From Phytoseiulus persimilis (taxonomy: Eukaryota > Arthropoda > Arachnida > Mesostigmata > Phytoseiidae): a stretch of DNA of 64,000 nt. The position numbers were made by a program, and so were the translations under genes. The stretch is from assembly GCA_037576195.1 (NCBI GenBank), contig CM075101.1, positions 27,156,001 through 27,220,000 of the forward strand, read 5' to 3'. This document shows positions 27,101-39,000 of this stretch, piece after piece. The notes beneath the pieces are model-generated. The model did not search any database. It was not told the DNA's origin and was given only the letters and a program-made list of their open reading frames with translations. How positions within the stretch are numbered: position 1 is the stretch's first letter; each line of letters starts with the position of its first letter.

Positions 27101-29000
27101 CATAACTTTGTTTTGTTTTCCGGCTGAACCTCTCAGCCAGCCCTCAGAAGTGTCCTGGGATCACCTTTCGGTATTGCTTCAGTAACACTCCCTATCATCT
27201 CGCAAATCCCATTGCGGGCGGTGGGCTTGGGTCTTAAGATGGTTCAGATTTCATTCTGATACAAATTAAATCCTCTTTTTACCACATGAGAAATATTCTC
27301 ATAACTAGGTTCACCTTTTGACATTAACCACGTGTTCTGAATGGTGGACTGCAATGAGTTGTGCAACTCATGAGTGCGGGGCGAATCCCTGTGAGACCCT
27401 CGTTTATCTTGTTTACTCAGTATACTCATTCTCGATCATCGGAATGCCGGGAGCTGGAGGACTTGAAGGATAATTCAGTAGGGAGGTAGTGGAGAATGAC
27501 GAAGAAGACGAGCGACGAGTCGGGTTCCGACTGCAGGCATTTCCATAGGCCAAGGGTAACGCGCTTCGATCCGATGCAGTTGGAACAACATTTGCCGTCG
27601 CAGGCTGACTGCAACCCAACGGTGATGACGTGACTGGGCTGCTTCAAGCAGGCTACCAGAACGGGTTAAGCCCTTCTCTGATCCACGACAGCGTTGCGAC
27701 ATCCAGCGTTCGATTGAAGAAAAAGAAACGGGGGAGTTGGAACTAGAAGAATTCCTTCATGACGGATAGCGATGGAAAATTTCCGCGAATGGGAGGCGAA
27801 CCAGGCTGGTTGCGTTGATAATGGATGGATTTATGGTTTCGTGGTGACGACGCCGGTGATCATTGACCGCGGTGATGGACGCTATTGGGGTCGTCTCGAT
27901 ACCACCGTTGTGCTAACTTTGCTTTGCCTCCTCCTTAGACGGTTGGTCACATGGTTGCTAACGGTCGGCTAACGTCTTTCTGATGAATCCTCGCTGATGA
28001 CTGAACACGCAGAGATGGAAGGAAATAATCGAGATGCTACTCATAGAGATATTCTGAACCGAGAAAGATTGAGGCGCACGGAGGATCGTGAAGCCCTCAG
28101 CAATCATACCGATCACACCTCAGCCAACAACTGAATTATACTGGCGAAAGCGCCAATGATTCAGTTACGTCATCATGGCTACCTTACGCTCCAGGAAATC
28201 GTGTCTTTGATTGGAGCTCGAGTTCTGCCTCTGGTGAAATCTGCGGTGAAATTCAGGAAAACGAGACGCTGGCGTCAAGTTTCGTCATCTCCTCAACCTC
28301 CATCTCGTCAGGAGTGGGCCTCACACTCTCAGACTCACCGTCCGCGCGCTCAACCGCGCTGGATGCGTTCGCGGTCACCCTGCGGAAAGATTGGCTCAGA
28401 GCTCAGGTTATTTCGATTCTGGGAGAAAACTGCAACTGCGCATTCGTTCTGAAATGTTCCGCGAGGAGTAACGAAAACCGCCAGGTTCAAGTTCGGGGCT
28501 TGGGCGAGCACTGGATAGGGAATAGGAACGCGTGCTTTGTGGGCCTGTAAGCATCCGGATTTTTTATGATGTGTCGTGCTCCATTCCCAGGAGTTCGTGG
28601 CACACACATGAAGGGATTTCACGCGAGAGGAATATCCGTTCATATCAATCTGAAATCCTGTTAAGCTCCAGATTGATTCGCTTTACGAGATTTGGGGAGT
28701 CTACTGATAATCGTCAGAACGAAACCGCGGCGATGCAATGCATCATCACTGAGAGAAGGGCTTATTGTCGCGGTTTGAACATAGAATTTCAGGTTATTCT
28801 TCGAGATCATTCCATCAATCGCCTGAGATTGTCGGATTCCAATAAGGAGAATATTTCCAATTCCAGGGTCTACTAGTACCAGGGCGACTACTTCCACTTC
28901 GAATAAGAACCGTGACCTCCTATTCATTCCGTTTTCTGATAGCGGACCCGTAGGTTCTGGTGAAAGAGTTCATTACCAGCATTACGTAGAGTCAGGGAGA
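24200..29000. other. No recognised gene apart from a weak candidate exon at 26.6 kb
   Basis: Open frames on both strands are of chance length and overlap one another. A perfect 7-bp hairpin lies at 26865-26885. A minus-strand candidate exon near 28461-28383 (acceptor after CGGAACATTTCAG) and a plus-strand one at about 28259-28410 compete for the same bases, and neither could be preferred. Confidence 0.45.
26600..26831 (+). CDS. Candidate internal exon, weak RhoGEF-like helix
   Basis: An acceptor-like CTCTTAGTTCAG and a consensus donor TTC|GTGAGT bracket one open plus frame of about 77 codons. It contains DAKVFSTLYRFHQQLLDGV, which recalls the DH-domain helix IF.NI.EI...H..LL..L of Rho exchange factors. 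The following Arg/Ser-rich part does not continue the match, so the family assignment is a guess. Confidence 0.2.
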
Positions 29001-29547
29001 GTCAGGAAAAGTCGTAGGTTTCGAGACATATGTCTGATGGTGCTGATAACCGACTATAGAAGTTTTTCGGGTATTTTGAAGGTAAAATTGGATGACCATC
29101 GGCGACGGGAGATTTCGAGTCCCTGCACCATTACAAGTTGGTGAGGCTTCACCCGAATACTGTCATTCGTCACTATCGGAGCAGAAGGAAATATGAGTTG
29201 CGTCTCTTTCCGAAGAGCAGGAACATGGTCTGCGGAATTTTCATTTGTCATGGGAAGATGAGTCTGATTCGTCTCGACTCGAATGGATGACATTGAGTAT
29301 CGAGGCATCTTTGAGAGTCATTTCCTGTCCCATTCGGGAACTTCCCGGGAGGAAAAACTCTGGTTCGGTAGTATTACATACTTCCGCTTGTTTTCGTGGA
29401 AACTTCGAGTATTCGCTGTGTTGTCCTTGGTGAGTTGAGTTGCGGACCAGTCATGATTTTCTTTCAATCCCGAGGGGGCGGTGTCTGCAATCCATTGATT
29501 CGGCCGATTTCCGGGGTACAAATGATAGATTGAATCAGGGGGAGGAA

Positions 29548-29814
29548 TCAGGGGCGATACGAGAGTAGCTCATATGGGCGTCCACTTCCCTGCTCAATCC
29601 ATTCCACTCGGTCCCTCGGCAACCTAGAGAAACGGTTATTCATGCCAATATCCGAGCCTTGCGAGGGGGTTCCTCTTTCTCTCAGACTCAATCTTGTTTT
29701 GCTCGAGTCAATGCCGAAATTGAATGAGGGCTTCTCCCGTGAAGTTGAGACACCGTCGAGGAACTCGGAGCGTTTTGGGTTTATCACGAGCGAAGTTCGA
29801 GGACTGACCGGAGC
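29548..29814 (-). CDS. Candidate last exon of an unidentified minus-strand gene
   Basis: The frame of 88 codons plus TGA begins exactly after a strong acceptor (TAATTTGTCTAACGAATTTTTAG). It reads APVSPRTSL, INPKRSEFLDGVS, then a Ser/Arg-rich tail with RVEWIEQGSGRPYELL. I recognise no domain; it looks like a disordered, possibly phosphorylated C-terminus. It would follow the exons at 30.8-29.9 kb on the same strand, but I could not fix the donor that joins to it in phase 0. Confidence 0.4.
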   Translation of the reverse strand, partial: APVSPRTSLVINPKRSEFLDGVSTSREKPSFNFGIDSSKTRLSLRERGTPSQGSDIGMNNRFSRLPRDRVEWIEQGSGRPYELLSYRP

Positions 29815-29881
29815 CTAAAAATTCGTTAGACAAATTACGAAGTACTAGCAGAGTGCAGCACAGCCACATGGAACGACCTTT

Positions 29882-30277
29882 TCACGTCAAAATCTTGTTC
29901 TCGCTCTCGATTGGAATTGCCCGCTTGGTCTCCGGAACATAATCCAATGGAGAGTCATTGAGATTTGTCGGTGCGAAAGACTCACAAAGAGAATCGAAGG
30001 TTTTCGACGGAAGTTCTGTTATCACTTGCTCTGGGGATAGCTTCGTTGCATCGACATGGATAATCACGTCTTTGATGCCCATCAACTTTACGAGCAAGGT
30101 GCGACTGGATCAGAATTTCTTCTTATCGAGGAGTTCCGCTAACTGTGGATCCTCAGACGGCGGAGCACGGATAGAAGAGAGGTCTTTGAATATTGAATCG
30201 TCCTCGGTGAATCTGCTGGGAGGAACACGAGAGGGTCCCGGTTCGTTCGAAGGCGTGTGGTCGCTATCGGAAGACAT
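29882..30277 (-). pseudogene. Candidate coding segment interrupted by one in-frame TGA
   Basis: From ATG 30277 one frame reads MSSDSDHTPSNEPGPSRVPP to LAELLDKKKF, meets TGA at 30112-30110, then stays open in the same frame as LLVKLMGIKDVIIHVDATKL, SPEQVITELPSKTF and so on to TGA at 29884. An acceptor-like GATCCAG lies just after the first TGA, but the only donor that would remove the stop in frame gives a 39-base intron, shorter than any other seen here. A GTGAGT donor inside the second part (near 29985) may end a true exon. A real stop, a very short intron, a recoded TGA, or a chance alignment of two frames are all possible. Confidence 0.25.
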
Positions 30278-30358
30278 TTGCCCAGCAATAGCTCAAGGAA
30301 GGGCGGACGACGATATTCTCCAAGAGCTTCTTCTCATAGTTGAAATACTTGGACTCAC

Positions 30359-30480
30359 TGTGGAACGCAACATTCACAGGGGAGTTGAGCAGAGGGGTGT
30401 GAGGGAATCGAACGAAAAGTCCATCCTTCTCCCGATTGCTCTTCTCCCTCTTCCTCTCTTCTCGCGGGTATGATATCAAC
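30359..30480 (-). CDS. Candidate internal exon following 30673, reading frame uncertain
   Basis: A good acceptor (GGATCGATCTCTTTCAG) opens the segment and a consensus donor (CACA|GTGAGT) closes it. Read in the phase left by the previous exon it starts VDIIPARREEEGEEQSGEGW and is rich in Glu. A second frame through the same bases (PREERKREK, then NVAFHSESKYFNYEKKLLENI) stays open past the donor and also looks protein-like. I cannot choose between them by eye. Confidence 0.3.
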
Positions 30481-30672
30481 CTGAAAGAGATCGATCCATT
30501 GGTTTACCACCGAGGCGACGTGGTGCTCTGCGGCACGTGCAACAAGGCTGCACGTCGTAAACTGCAGGCCCGGGGATTGACGAAACGTAATAATCTACTC
30601 GCTCAAAACCGGAAGGAGACGAAAGATTCCGGTATAGGGTGGTGAAGCCGAACAGGGGGGTTGCACGCTCAC

Positions 30673-30758
30673 CGTATTGTTGGGGGAATCGTCGGATAAC
30701 CAGGCGGTATGGGACCGCGGGTTCAAAGTCACTTCTGGCACCGAAATGTCACGGAACA
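30673..30758 (-). CDS. Candidate internal exon of the same unidentified minus-strand gene
   Basis: The 86-base exon lies between a long pyrimidine-rich acceptor (CTTTCCTTAGTTTTCCCGCAG) and a donor ACG|GTGAGC. Only one frame is open: FRDISVPEVTLNPRSHTAW, then LSDDSPNNT, ending at a codon boundary. VTLNP...H..L..D recalls the start of a PRY/SPRY (B30.2) domain, but the match is short and should not be treated as an identification. Confidence 0.4.
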
Positions 30759-30997
30759 CTGCGGGAAAACTAAGGAAAGAGCAGTTTCGCATAGAGATCG
30801 CGGCAGCGTTGCGTTGACGGGGGAAACACGGGGAGAAGGTCCCGGTTCAAACGAGACGGCGTGTACATGCTGGTAACGTCGCTGATAATCACTCGGAGTA
30901 GTGCCGTCGCGACGCAGCCCTGCGGCCTTCTCTCTTGCGCCTGAGCGTTCACCCTCGCCCTGCAGGCGGTTTATTTGGATGATTCCTGGCCATGCAG

Positions 30998-31025
30998 GGT
31001 ACCCCATGCGCGCTGCATGGGTACC
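30998..31025. repeat. Short inverted repeat with KpnI-like ends
   Basis: A 28-base imperfect palindrome begins GGTACCC and ends GGGTACC. It has seven outer and four inner pairs separated by one bulged base, around a CG-rich loop. It sits upstream of the candidate minus-strand gene at 30.8-29.5 kb. The function is unknown. Confidence 0.5.
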
Positions 31026-32679
31026 TAAAATAATGCACCGAATTCGATTCGTGACAGGCGATAGAGTCAGCCTGGAGCTCCTTCAATCATCCAAATCTTG
31101 ATAAACTTGTTTCCAAGCATGCTGGACAGGATTTTCGAGGTGGTGCGAAAACATGGGAAAGCAATCGGTTATTAGTACCTATGCATTCTTCTACTGAAAT
31201 CAAGTTTTCCCGTGTTGCGTGATACTAAGATACGGGAAGTTCCCACTATTCCCGGCTCGCCTACGAGGAATTCCGAGGCTTCCAATATCTGGTACACGAA
31301 TTTATTTCCCGCAGCGATCGCATCTTCCCCGTTGTGGGCGAAGTCGGCGTGGACAAGGTCGCGGCATGAGATCCCCGGGGAGTAGCGACTCCGAGATGGC
31401 TTGATAATTATGAAACATCATGTAGATGGAGAGGGTTTCTCTTCCCGAGTGTTGAGCTCCTGGCTGAGGCTCACAGAGGTCACGACTCCTCAGGATCCGA
31501 GAAGCTTAAGCACGAAGCATTGCCCCGACTTATGGTTGAACTGGTTGCCTTCGACAGCGGCTGCGATTCATCCAAAAGCGTTTGCAGAGCCTAGGTGGCT
31601 ATGAAGTGCGCTGTTAGGGTGCTTGGGGTTTTCAGTAGAAACGTAAGCCCCTGCTCCGTCGAGTGGCCGATCGACGACCTACGCCGATGTGGAGGATCTC
31701 CCGAGCACATGCGAAGGAGAACGGAGAGAAATCTTGACGCGGAATCTTGCTTCCCGTAGCTGAAGCTGCGAGCGCAAAGGTCACAAGGTTCTCACATCAA
31801 TAGTTTCTCTGGCTCTTCATTTAATGGCCCCCTCCTTTGTTTTTGAGCAGCGGAGAGCGATTCATGTTACTGCCACTCATGATCCGTTTTCGGTACGATG
31901 CGTCATCATTCAACGTTGACGGTCTCTTGGCGTCCCTGATCGGTTGTCAAACCTGAGGAACGGGACCGATTCTCTTCCTCAGGGCTTTCACTCACACACT
32001 AAGCGGCGCCCACCACGATGCTGACTGTGTTCATTGCAGAAACAGTTCACTCATTGGCTGCACTCCATGGCCGCATGGGCTGCATCGAGTCCGGAGCGAA
32101 CCTCACAGTTCTCGGAGCGCAGTTCTCGGTTTCGCTTCATCGTTGCCAAACGCTGCTCACCAGATGTACGTTGAATGATCCGTAAAGATCCCGCTGAATC
32201 TATGGGATGTATGCTCGCAATGTGTATTCAACCTCAGCTATCTCACCAGTAAGCCAAATCAATCGATCGTTCTGAGTCCATGGATTCGTAGCAGCATTTC
32301 AGCAAGGAGTTCTTGTGGGTCTGTCTACAGCAGTCAACGAGAAAAACCAAGCTGACCCCGGGGAATCATACTCCGCCGGGAAAACTTGTGTAAATCGTGA
32401 GAAAATGCAGTGCGTCCTCCGATTCAACCTCATTGAATAGACTCTGTCACAGAGTTCGGGACGGAATATGACGGAGTTGCTCACCATGAATTCACTGTTT
32501 CAGAATTCAGTGATGCTCAGTTGGTGCTGAGAATACAAACTGTCTTCTCATCGGGATTCCATGTACAGGGAACGTTCTTCGTAAGTTTTTCCGGAGGACT
32601 CGACAAGCATGATATTGGAATGCGTCGAAGGACGAGTGGCAGGTGCTCCGTGTCCTAATTTTCCAGAATCTGGAATTCC

Positions 32680-33579
32680 CTAGCATATAGCGTAACTCGT
32701 TGAATCAAATGCGAATATCTTGTCGACCTCCATTTCAGGGATCCGTTCAGGATGCGTGCAAAACTTCAGATAGTCTTCTTTCATTTCCAGTTTGAGCTTC
32801 TCTGCGAGGAAGCCGCCTCGGGAGGAGACGAACATGGAAACTGAGATTTCCGCCTGGGTTCTGTTCCGAACGAGAATGTCTTCCAGTAGGAGGTAGGCAA
32901 CTTCGGAGAAGTCCGCATAGAGCGGACCGAGGAAGGCTCCGCCATCTTTCTTGCTGGTGGCGATTCGGACGAAACCAACGATTGATTTCTGGAGTAGACA
33001 AGCAACAACCGAGCCGTCTTCATCGTCGACCAGAGTGGTAACGACTTGGCGCTCAAACCCATGAAGTCGTGCATCGTATTCAATGAGACTCCGGATGAGT
33101 TCGGGTTTGCTTGAATCGATAACCTCGAACTGGAACGCCGATTCCATTTTCTCGTGTGGCAACGTCGCCGCCCTGCCACAGTAAGCATACGAGGTCGCGT
33201 TCTCCACAGCTTGGAATCCAAGTCGGCGATACATTTGAACACAATCTGGTACAGCGAAGAGGGCGAAATTCCCGCCACTACATCTCTCGAAGAGCCTCCG
33301 GAACATTTTATCGCAGAGACCTTCACCTCGGTGGGACTTGCTCACCCCGATAGAGCCGATGAAGTAAAGATCTTCGGTTTGCTTGATGGCGGACCCGCTT
33401 GCCACGAGTTGATCAGCGAGGAAAATTCCGAAAAAACCCTCCGGGTCAACGAGATACCACCGTCGACTGTGGTTCACGGCCATGTCTAATCCGAGCTCAT
33501 TGGCCAATAAATGTTCAAAGGCCGGCAGATCTTCCTCAGAAAGGTTGCGTAACAGGAAACCCTCGACTTCTGATTCCAT
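32680..33579 (-). CDS. GNAT-family N-acetyltransferase, intronless, two GNAT-like halves
   Basis: A complete 299-residue reading frame starts at ATG 33579 and ends at TAG 32680. An in-frame TGA lies four codons upstream of the ATG, so no upstream extension is possible without an intron. Such proteins transfer an acetyl group from acetyl-CoA to an amine; the substrate is unknown. The N-terminal half has GNAT motif A around IGSIGVS and RGEGLC (residues 84-89, the pyrophosphate-binding turn), then motif B as YRRLGF (117-122). The C-terminal half, from about residue 150, with GPLYADFSEVAYLLLEDIL (about 218-236), resembles the second acetyltransferase domain (Acetyltransf_18 type) found in many nematode and arthropod proteins. 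The usual final Gly or Ala of the RxxGxG turn is Cys 89. It has no signal peptide or membrane segment, so it is probably cytosolic. This is by far the longest homology-supported frame in the window. Confidence 0.93.
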   Translation of the reverse strand: MESEVEGFLLRNLSEEDLPAFEHLLANELGLDMAVNHSRRWYLVDPEGFFGIFLADQLVASGSAIKQTEDLYFIGSIGVSKSHRGEGLCDKMFRRLFERCSGGNFALFAVPDCVQMYRRLGFQAVENATSYAYCGRAATLPHEKMESAFQFEVIDSSKPELIRSLIEYDARLHGFERQVVTTLVDDEDGSVVACLLQKSIVGFVRIATSKKDGGAFLGPLYADFSEVAYLLLEDILVRNRTQAEISVSMFVSSRGGFLAEKLKLEMKEDYLKFCTHPERIPEMEVDKIFAFDSTSYAIC

Positions 33580-36500
33580 GACTTCCGATCACTCAGAACT
33601 CGAGCAGAGACGCGAGAAACACGGGCAGTGGTGAGCTCGAGAATGCTTCTGAGAGTCGCGCGGCACTGCATACTTTCATGTACAATGCCCAGCGGTGTGA
33701 TGGCGCGGGTTTATTGAAGTCCTCACGAATTCGAATTCACTGACTGTTCGGCTCGATTCTGTTACCATGACAACGTCGCCTTCGTGAACTATACGCGCCC
33801 CGAGACATCCACCTTCGAAAACGAGACGGAGGACCCCATCTCATAGAATCCCCCTCTAAACAAACCCGCAATCTCAGCTTGCATCTGGCTAACGACTTCA
33901 CCTCGGCTGGGATGAGGACCGCTTGCGCTGACAATTGGGGTTCAGGAGCACGTCGACTCATTCCCTCAAGTCTCGATGCGCTACATGACTCGTCTTCCCA
34001 CTTTCGTCGCTCTCGCCTAAATCCGATCGGAACGCTATCCGGCTTCAGCTCGTGGTGGAATGGATAACGGAATATCGGGTGCTCGCTATCCACCGAAGCT
34101 CATCATATCCCGAATCAGCAGTGCAACGACAATTCCTCAGTCTCACGTCACGAATGATGATGCTTTCGATCTAGAAGTCGAAAATCGGTTTCTATCGATT
34201 CCAGGTTTTCTTGACGTTTTTCGGAAAAAAACGCGGAACTTTCTCAAAATTTTAGCCAGCACTGTATGCTGGAGAGTCATATGGGGCTTTGGGGTTTTGA
34301 AGAGGCTTCTTCAGTGTTCTGATCGGCACTCTATAAGTGATGAGATTGCGGAACACATTCGATTTGAATAGCACCAATAATAACTCCTCTAGGAAACGAG
34401 ATGTTGAACGTTTTTAGCATATCGGACAGCCCCACCTCTGCTTCATGGTTATCGTGAATCATCGACTCAGAGCATTGCCTCGTCTCGCTGTGTTCCCGGC
34501 AACTCGACATAAATAGAAACATTGTCGCGGGACTTTGCAAAGATGCCTGGGAATCCCCAGCGACGTTATGCTTCGGCCGAACTGCTGATCGCACAACATA
34601 GCCGATCGGACCGCGGTCATCTGACCAGGATCCAGGTCGGAGCAATCCGTGAAAATGAAGGAAGACACCCTTCAATCGATGAGAGCATCTCCCAGGAGCG
34701 CCGGTCCCCCCAGCGAACGAGTCGCTCGATTTTCTGTGTATGATCGGTGAGTGATCGCCTCGAGTGGGCGGTAAAGATCGCGACATGTGTAGCCGATGAT
34801 ACCTTGCGCTCGCTCCGGATGATCAGAGTGGTCTCCGAGGGTGACTCCATTCAAACTCTGTTCTTTGGCAACCACGGGACTGTACCGGATATTGGAAAGA
34901 GACGGGAAATCTCGTGTCCCACGACTGCCTTATTCGAGACCCAAGTAGCTCAGGAATCCAACAGCACCGCTGGGATTCGAGACCGGCGATAAAGCCGATC
35001 TTTCCCGGCGCAACGGTGCACACTTTCCATGCGTTGCATCACTGTTGCTATTCTGAAGAACTCCGCTGCCAGTATTCATGTTCACAACTTCGAGTGAGTT
35101 CCCAGGCAATTCAGCATGTGAGATAGTGGGGCTCCGGACGAGACCTGAACCACGAGATCCAGACTTGCACGTGATGCATGCGCAGCATCGGCACCGATTC
35201 TGTTGATCTCCTTCACAACGTGAGCAATGATTCTCACTGCGATTTTCAGAGTTATCACGCTCTCAAATGACCTCAGGAAGCAAAAAGCCTGATGGTGTTA
35301 TCGAGGAGCCCAGTTCCAAATCGTCATATCACCACATTTCGGGTTTTTGAGAGAACAAGGAAAAACCGTGATCTCTCATCAACTCGACGGCATTCTCTAG
35401 ATACTGATTCGAGGTAATACAGCCAGGGAGTGCTATCGATTCCTGTGGATAGTTATCGAAATTCTCGCGGGAAAACGGTCAAACTCGATATCGGCCAGGC
35501 GGAGATGGGACGTTTTGAATCTGGACGCCTGAAATCTTCATAACTCCATGCAGAACCACAGAAAGTCGAGATGCAAAACAAAGAAGATTTACCGTCTTCC
35601 AAAGCCGAACTATATGTTGATGTTTATTGCAGAGAACTGGGATTCGACGACAGTTATTGTATGGGTGTAAAGAAAAGGATATAATATTTGTTCCCCGTCT
35701 GATGCTCGGTCCACGTATATCTCAGGATTTTATATATATCATGGGGTGCGAGATATCGGGACACGATGTTCTGCAACAATCTTCCATTGTTCGACTTTAG
35801 ACACTCCCAGACATGGCTAAGACTTTTCGAACTCTGAGAAGGATGCGATACCTAGAAAACGTTGGCTTCGGATGTCAAGAGACCGTACATTACCGGCTTC
35901 GTTTACTTTCGCGATCGAAACTGCACGTGATATCCCGGATCTTGAATAAGAACTTGCATTGGGCGGAGCGAAGTATTGAGGGTTTTTCGGACAGGGTATT
36001 TTAGGGCTTCGCAATCTGGGGAAATCATTCTCAATAGTTCACCGGAAGTTTATCAGGACTGAACCATCATATCGGCGGCCTCCGTCAGTTATCACAATAC
36101 CTGATCGCAGGATCTCGAAACGCTGCGGGAACTCTTGAGATAGCAAAGTCACGATGCAATACGAAGCGATCGCAGCGCAGCCTCTCGGAGCGAAAATCTC
36201 GCAACTCAAGTGTCCAGTTTCGGATAGCGAAGTGTTCAACAGCTCCAGTAATCGATCGAATCGGGTAGATTCATGGAATTCGAGTGATCGATGGCCTGGC
36301 CTGAGGAATGGGTATGACGCCAGAGAATTTTCTTCGGGTTCAAAGTTCCATCATCTCAGATCGACCCAAGATGATCGTTGAATGCTTTCTTTGCCAATTC
36401 GGCTCCACTCGAATCGACGGGAGCGTGCTGGAGAGCTCCCTGCTATTGATCTGGACGACGCAGTGCGCCATGTGGACCAGTATCTCTCAGGGGTAGGTTT

Positions 36501-38839
36501 ATTTATCGACGAAGTTCCGCGCTTGAGCGGAGAGAGATGCCCGAACTGGTCCACCACGTCACTGTCTTCTAAAGGGCAAAGACTCCCGTTGTTCTTCCCC
36601 TGAAGTCAATGAGGAATAAGAAGGAGAAAGTGCGAAAAGGGGAGCAGTCTGTCAGAAATCGTTGCGGTGATCAGGTCCACTTCGAGAGCCCCTCATTCAT
36701 CTTGACCGCTCCCTAGACCATGAATTTCTGTTTTCCGCTCAACGGAAATGCTGGTCTTTTGAAGGGAATCCTGACTCTCGACTCCATAATGAATCTACTT
36801 ACCGTGCTCTGTCGGATTCGGGTGTTCTGCACTCCTTTCAGAATCCGATGAATGAGGTACGAACTGTCTTCTGAGCCTCCCTCTCTCACAACTCGAACAA
36901 GATTCGAGGAGTCATCGGAGTCGCACTCCAAGGGAGGTTGGTATCCAGCAGAACGTTATCCTACTCATTTGTTGGGTAGTATAGGTAAACGAGTGCCTGG
37001 ACGCCGAAAGGGGTTGCTCAGCTCAATCTCCAATCTATCTCACCGAAGGAAAGGTATCTTATCATCAGTTTGTTAGTTCACTTCATGAGGGGTCGAAATA
37101 GGAACAGTCAGGTTCCGTATATGTGCCTGGAGGCCAAGAAGGGGCCTTCCCCGCCTCCCCGAGCCAAATTGACCTGCCCACGCCGGTATGGAATCAATCT
37201 CATCACTATCGTCAGCCTCGCCTCACTCGTGAAAGAATGAAAACAATTAAAATCGTGTTTACCCTTCCGATAATGACTCTCCTCATGGCGAAGCGCCAAG
37301 ACCAGCTTTGAGTCCTCGAACAGGCTCATGTGGAGAGCTTTGCGCGAGCGCTACTTGGGTCGAGAGCAAGAACAAAAAAGCCTGCCATGGAGAGTGGGGG
37401 CCCTATTGTGTGTCGTAACATCGATCATCCAGGCGATCTTTGGAATCCGCTCAGCGCCTAGGCCTCGAGCCACGAGACTTCTCCCGGCGTCGGCGTGAGT
37501 TTACATAGCTTCTGAACCAGGGTTCCAACAAAGTAGGTCGCGGGAAATTTTCATAGGGCATGGGACTCTGGACCTCATTCACACAACCTAACTTGAAGCA
37601 CCTCTTCTCAACTCCAGCAAGCTCTCCCAAACAGCCTGGCTTATTTCATCAACTCACGTTGCAATGGTTTGCGAATTGCCTGCCTCTTCGCTTAATATGG
37701 TATCTATCTTTGCGTAGAAGCAATTCTTGACTTCTAGCGGCATCAATGAGGACTATTATCGGTCATTGTTGAATAGCGTCTGGATCGTGGAGTGTGGACA
37801 AGATTTCGTCGAATAAGGCGCTGGCCAGCCTGTTCAGGTTTTCTATCATGGAAGAAGTATTCGAATATTCGATCACGGAAGAAAGAATAGTGCCTCGTTG
37901 ATGTTTGGTACCTCTGGCGCTCAAGGAATCAATATGGAATCATGAGGTGGAACGATTGATTCACGTGAAATGCGAAAAATTTCGAATTTATTGAAGACCG
38001 AAGCCGCGATTCAGTCTCATACAAAGAGGGTTTGACGAGTCGATCGCGTTGTACCTAATAGGTTCACCCGAGGGCTCCGGCGAAAATCTTTCTTCTGGAA
38101 TCGGATGAGCCCGGCAGTGCTTATAATTATTGATTAGTGGAGTCCGGAGGTCTGGGTATCATCCACTCCACGCTATCCATTCTCCATACAGTATATTGCT
38201 GGATGGATGGATACATTCTATTCCATTTCTTGGCTCTCGTTATGCTAGATTCATCAATCTCTCCAAAATTATCTGACCGGTTTGGGCCAGTCTCATTTCA
38301 GAAACAGCATTGAGGTGACTGGAAACCGACGCCCATCTTTGCATCCCTTCATGCGAGCTTCCGTGTCTTTCTCTATGCATAGATGGATAATCCCTGGACC
38401 TCTGGTGCTATGGCGAACATTTAAATGTACTTTGATCTGATTGGATCTCATTGCTAGTGGGAAACTCGTTCAACTAGTCGAGGCCTTGAGCTCGGTGGTG
38501 CTCACGAGGGACCGAGATAACTTTTCTAAATAATCTCAGTATCCCCCAACAAGCTCATCTCAATCTCATTCGGGAGGAACATCTTGTAGGAATGTTATGG
38601 TGTGGAGATGGAAAAAAGGAGGAACTCGATATATAAGTAGAGCGCGATGTCGGAAACAAGGCTCCAGCGGTTGTGGCGCGAAGTGAGGAGTCAAGTTTCC
38701 AGTGACAATTCTGCAGAAGAGATCAAGATCGCTCAATCCTGTGGAAGGAGTGGCTTACTAAGGTTTGAATCGTTTCAATCTCTCACTAGGGCGAATGAAG
38801 TAGTTCAGGTCGCCTGGAATAGGACGAGTCAGCACTCAC
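33580..38839. other. Intergenic stretch between the GNAT gene and the epimerase 3' end
   Basis: I see no homologous coding sequence in this 5.3 kb on either strand. It contains AT-rich patches near 35.7 kb and 38.1 kb. The GNAT gene and the epimerase gene are both on the minus strand, so this stretch would hold the GNAT promoter and the epimerase 3' flank. Confidence 0.5.
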
Positions 38840-39000
38840 TCATGCTTTGCCGGCAGTGAGCTCCATGCAGCATTCCCAAGCTTGCCCGGCCTCCAAGTTC
38901 ACCTTGTCAGTGACTTTTCCAGCTTCTACGCACACGTATTCTCTGTCCTCGTCCTGAGCTAAACCGAACCTGTCCCAAAGGTTGAGCGGATTCCAAACAA
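38840..39000 (-). CDS. Glucose-6-phosphate epimerase last exon, VVWNP and VCVEAG
   Basis: The terminal exon of 161 bases follows acceptor ATTGGTTTCAG and ends in TGA at 38842-38840. It reads VVWNPLNLWDRFG, then EDREYVCVEAGKV and a tail ending in MELTAGKA. The glutamate of VCVEAG corresponds to the catalytic acid of the family. I saw no AATAAA on this strand in the first few hundred bases after the stop. Confidence 0.93.

Noticed and set aside
38630-38859. TATATAAG followed by ATG and a 70-codon frame (MSETRLQRLWRE...)
   Set aside because: The ATG is only about ten bases after the TATA element, too close to be in its transcript, and the frame runs antisense over the certain epimerase stop codon.
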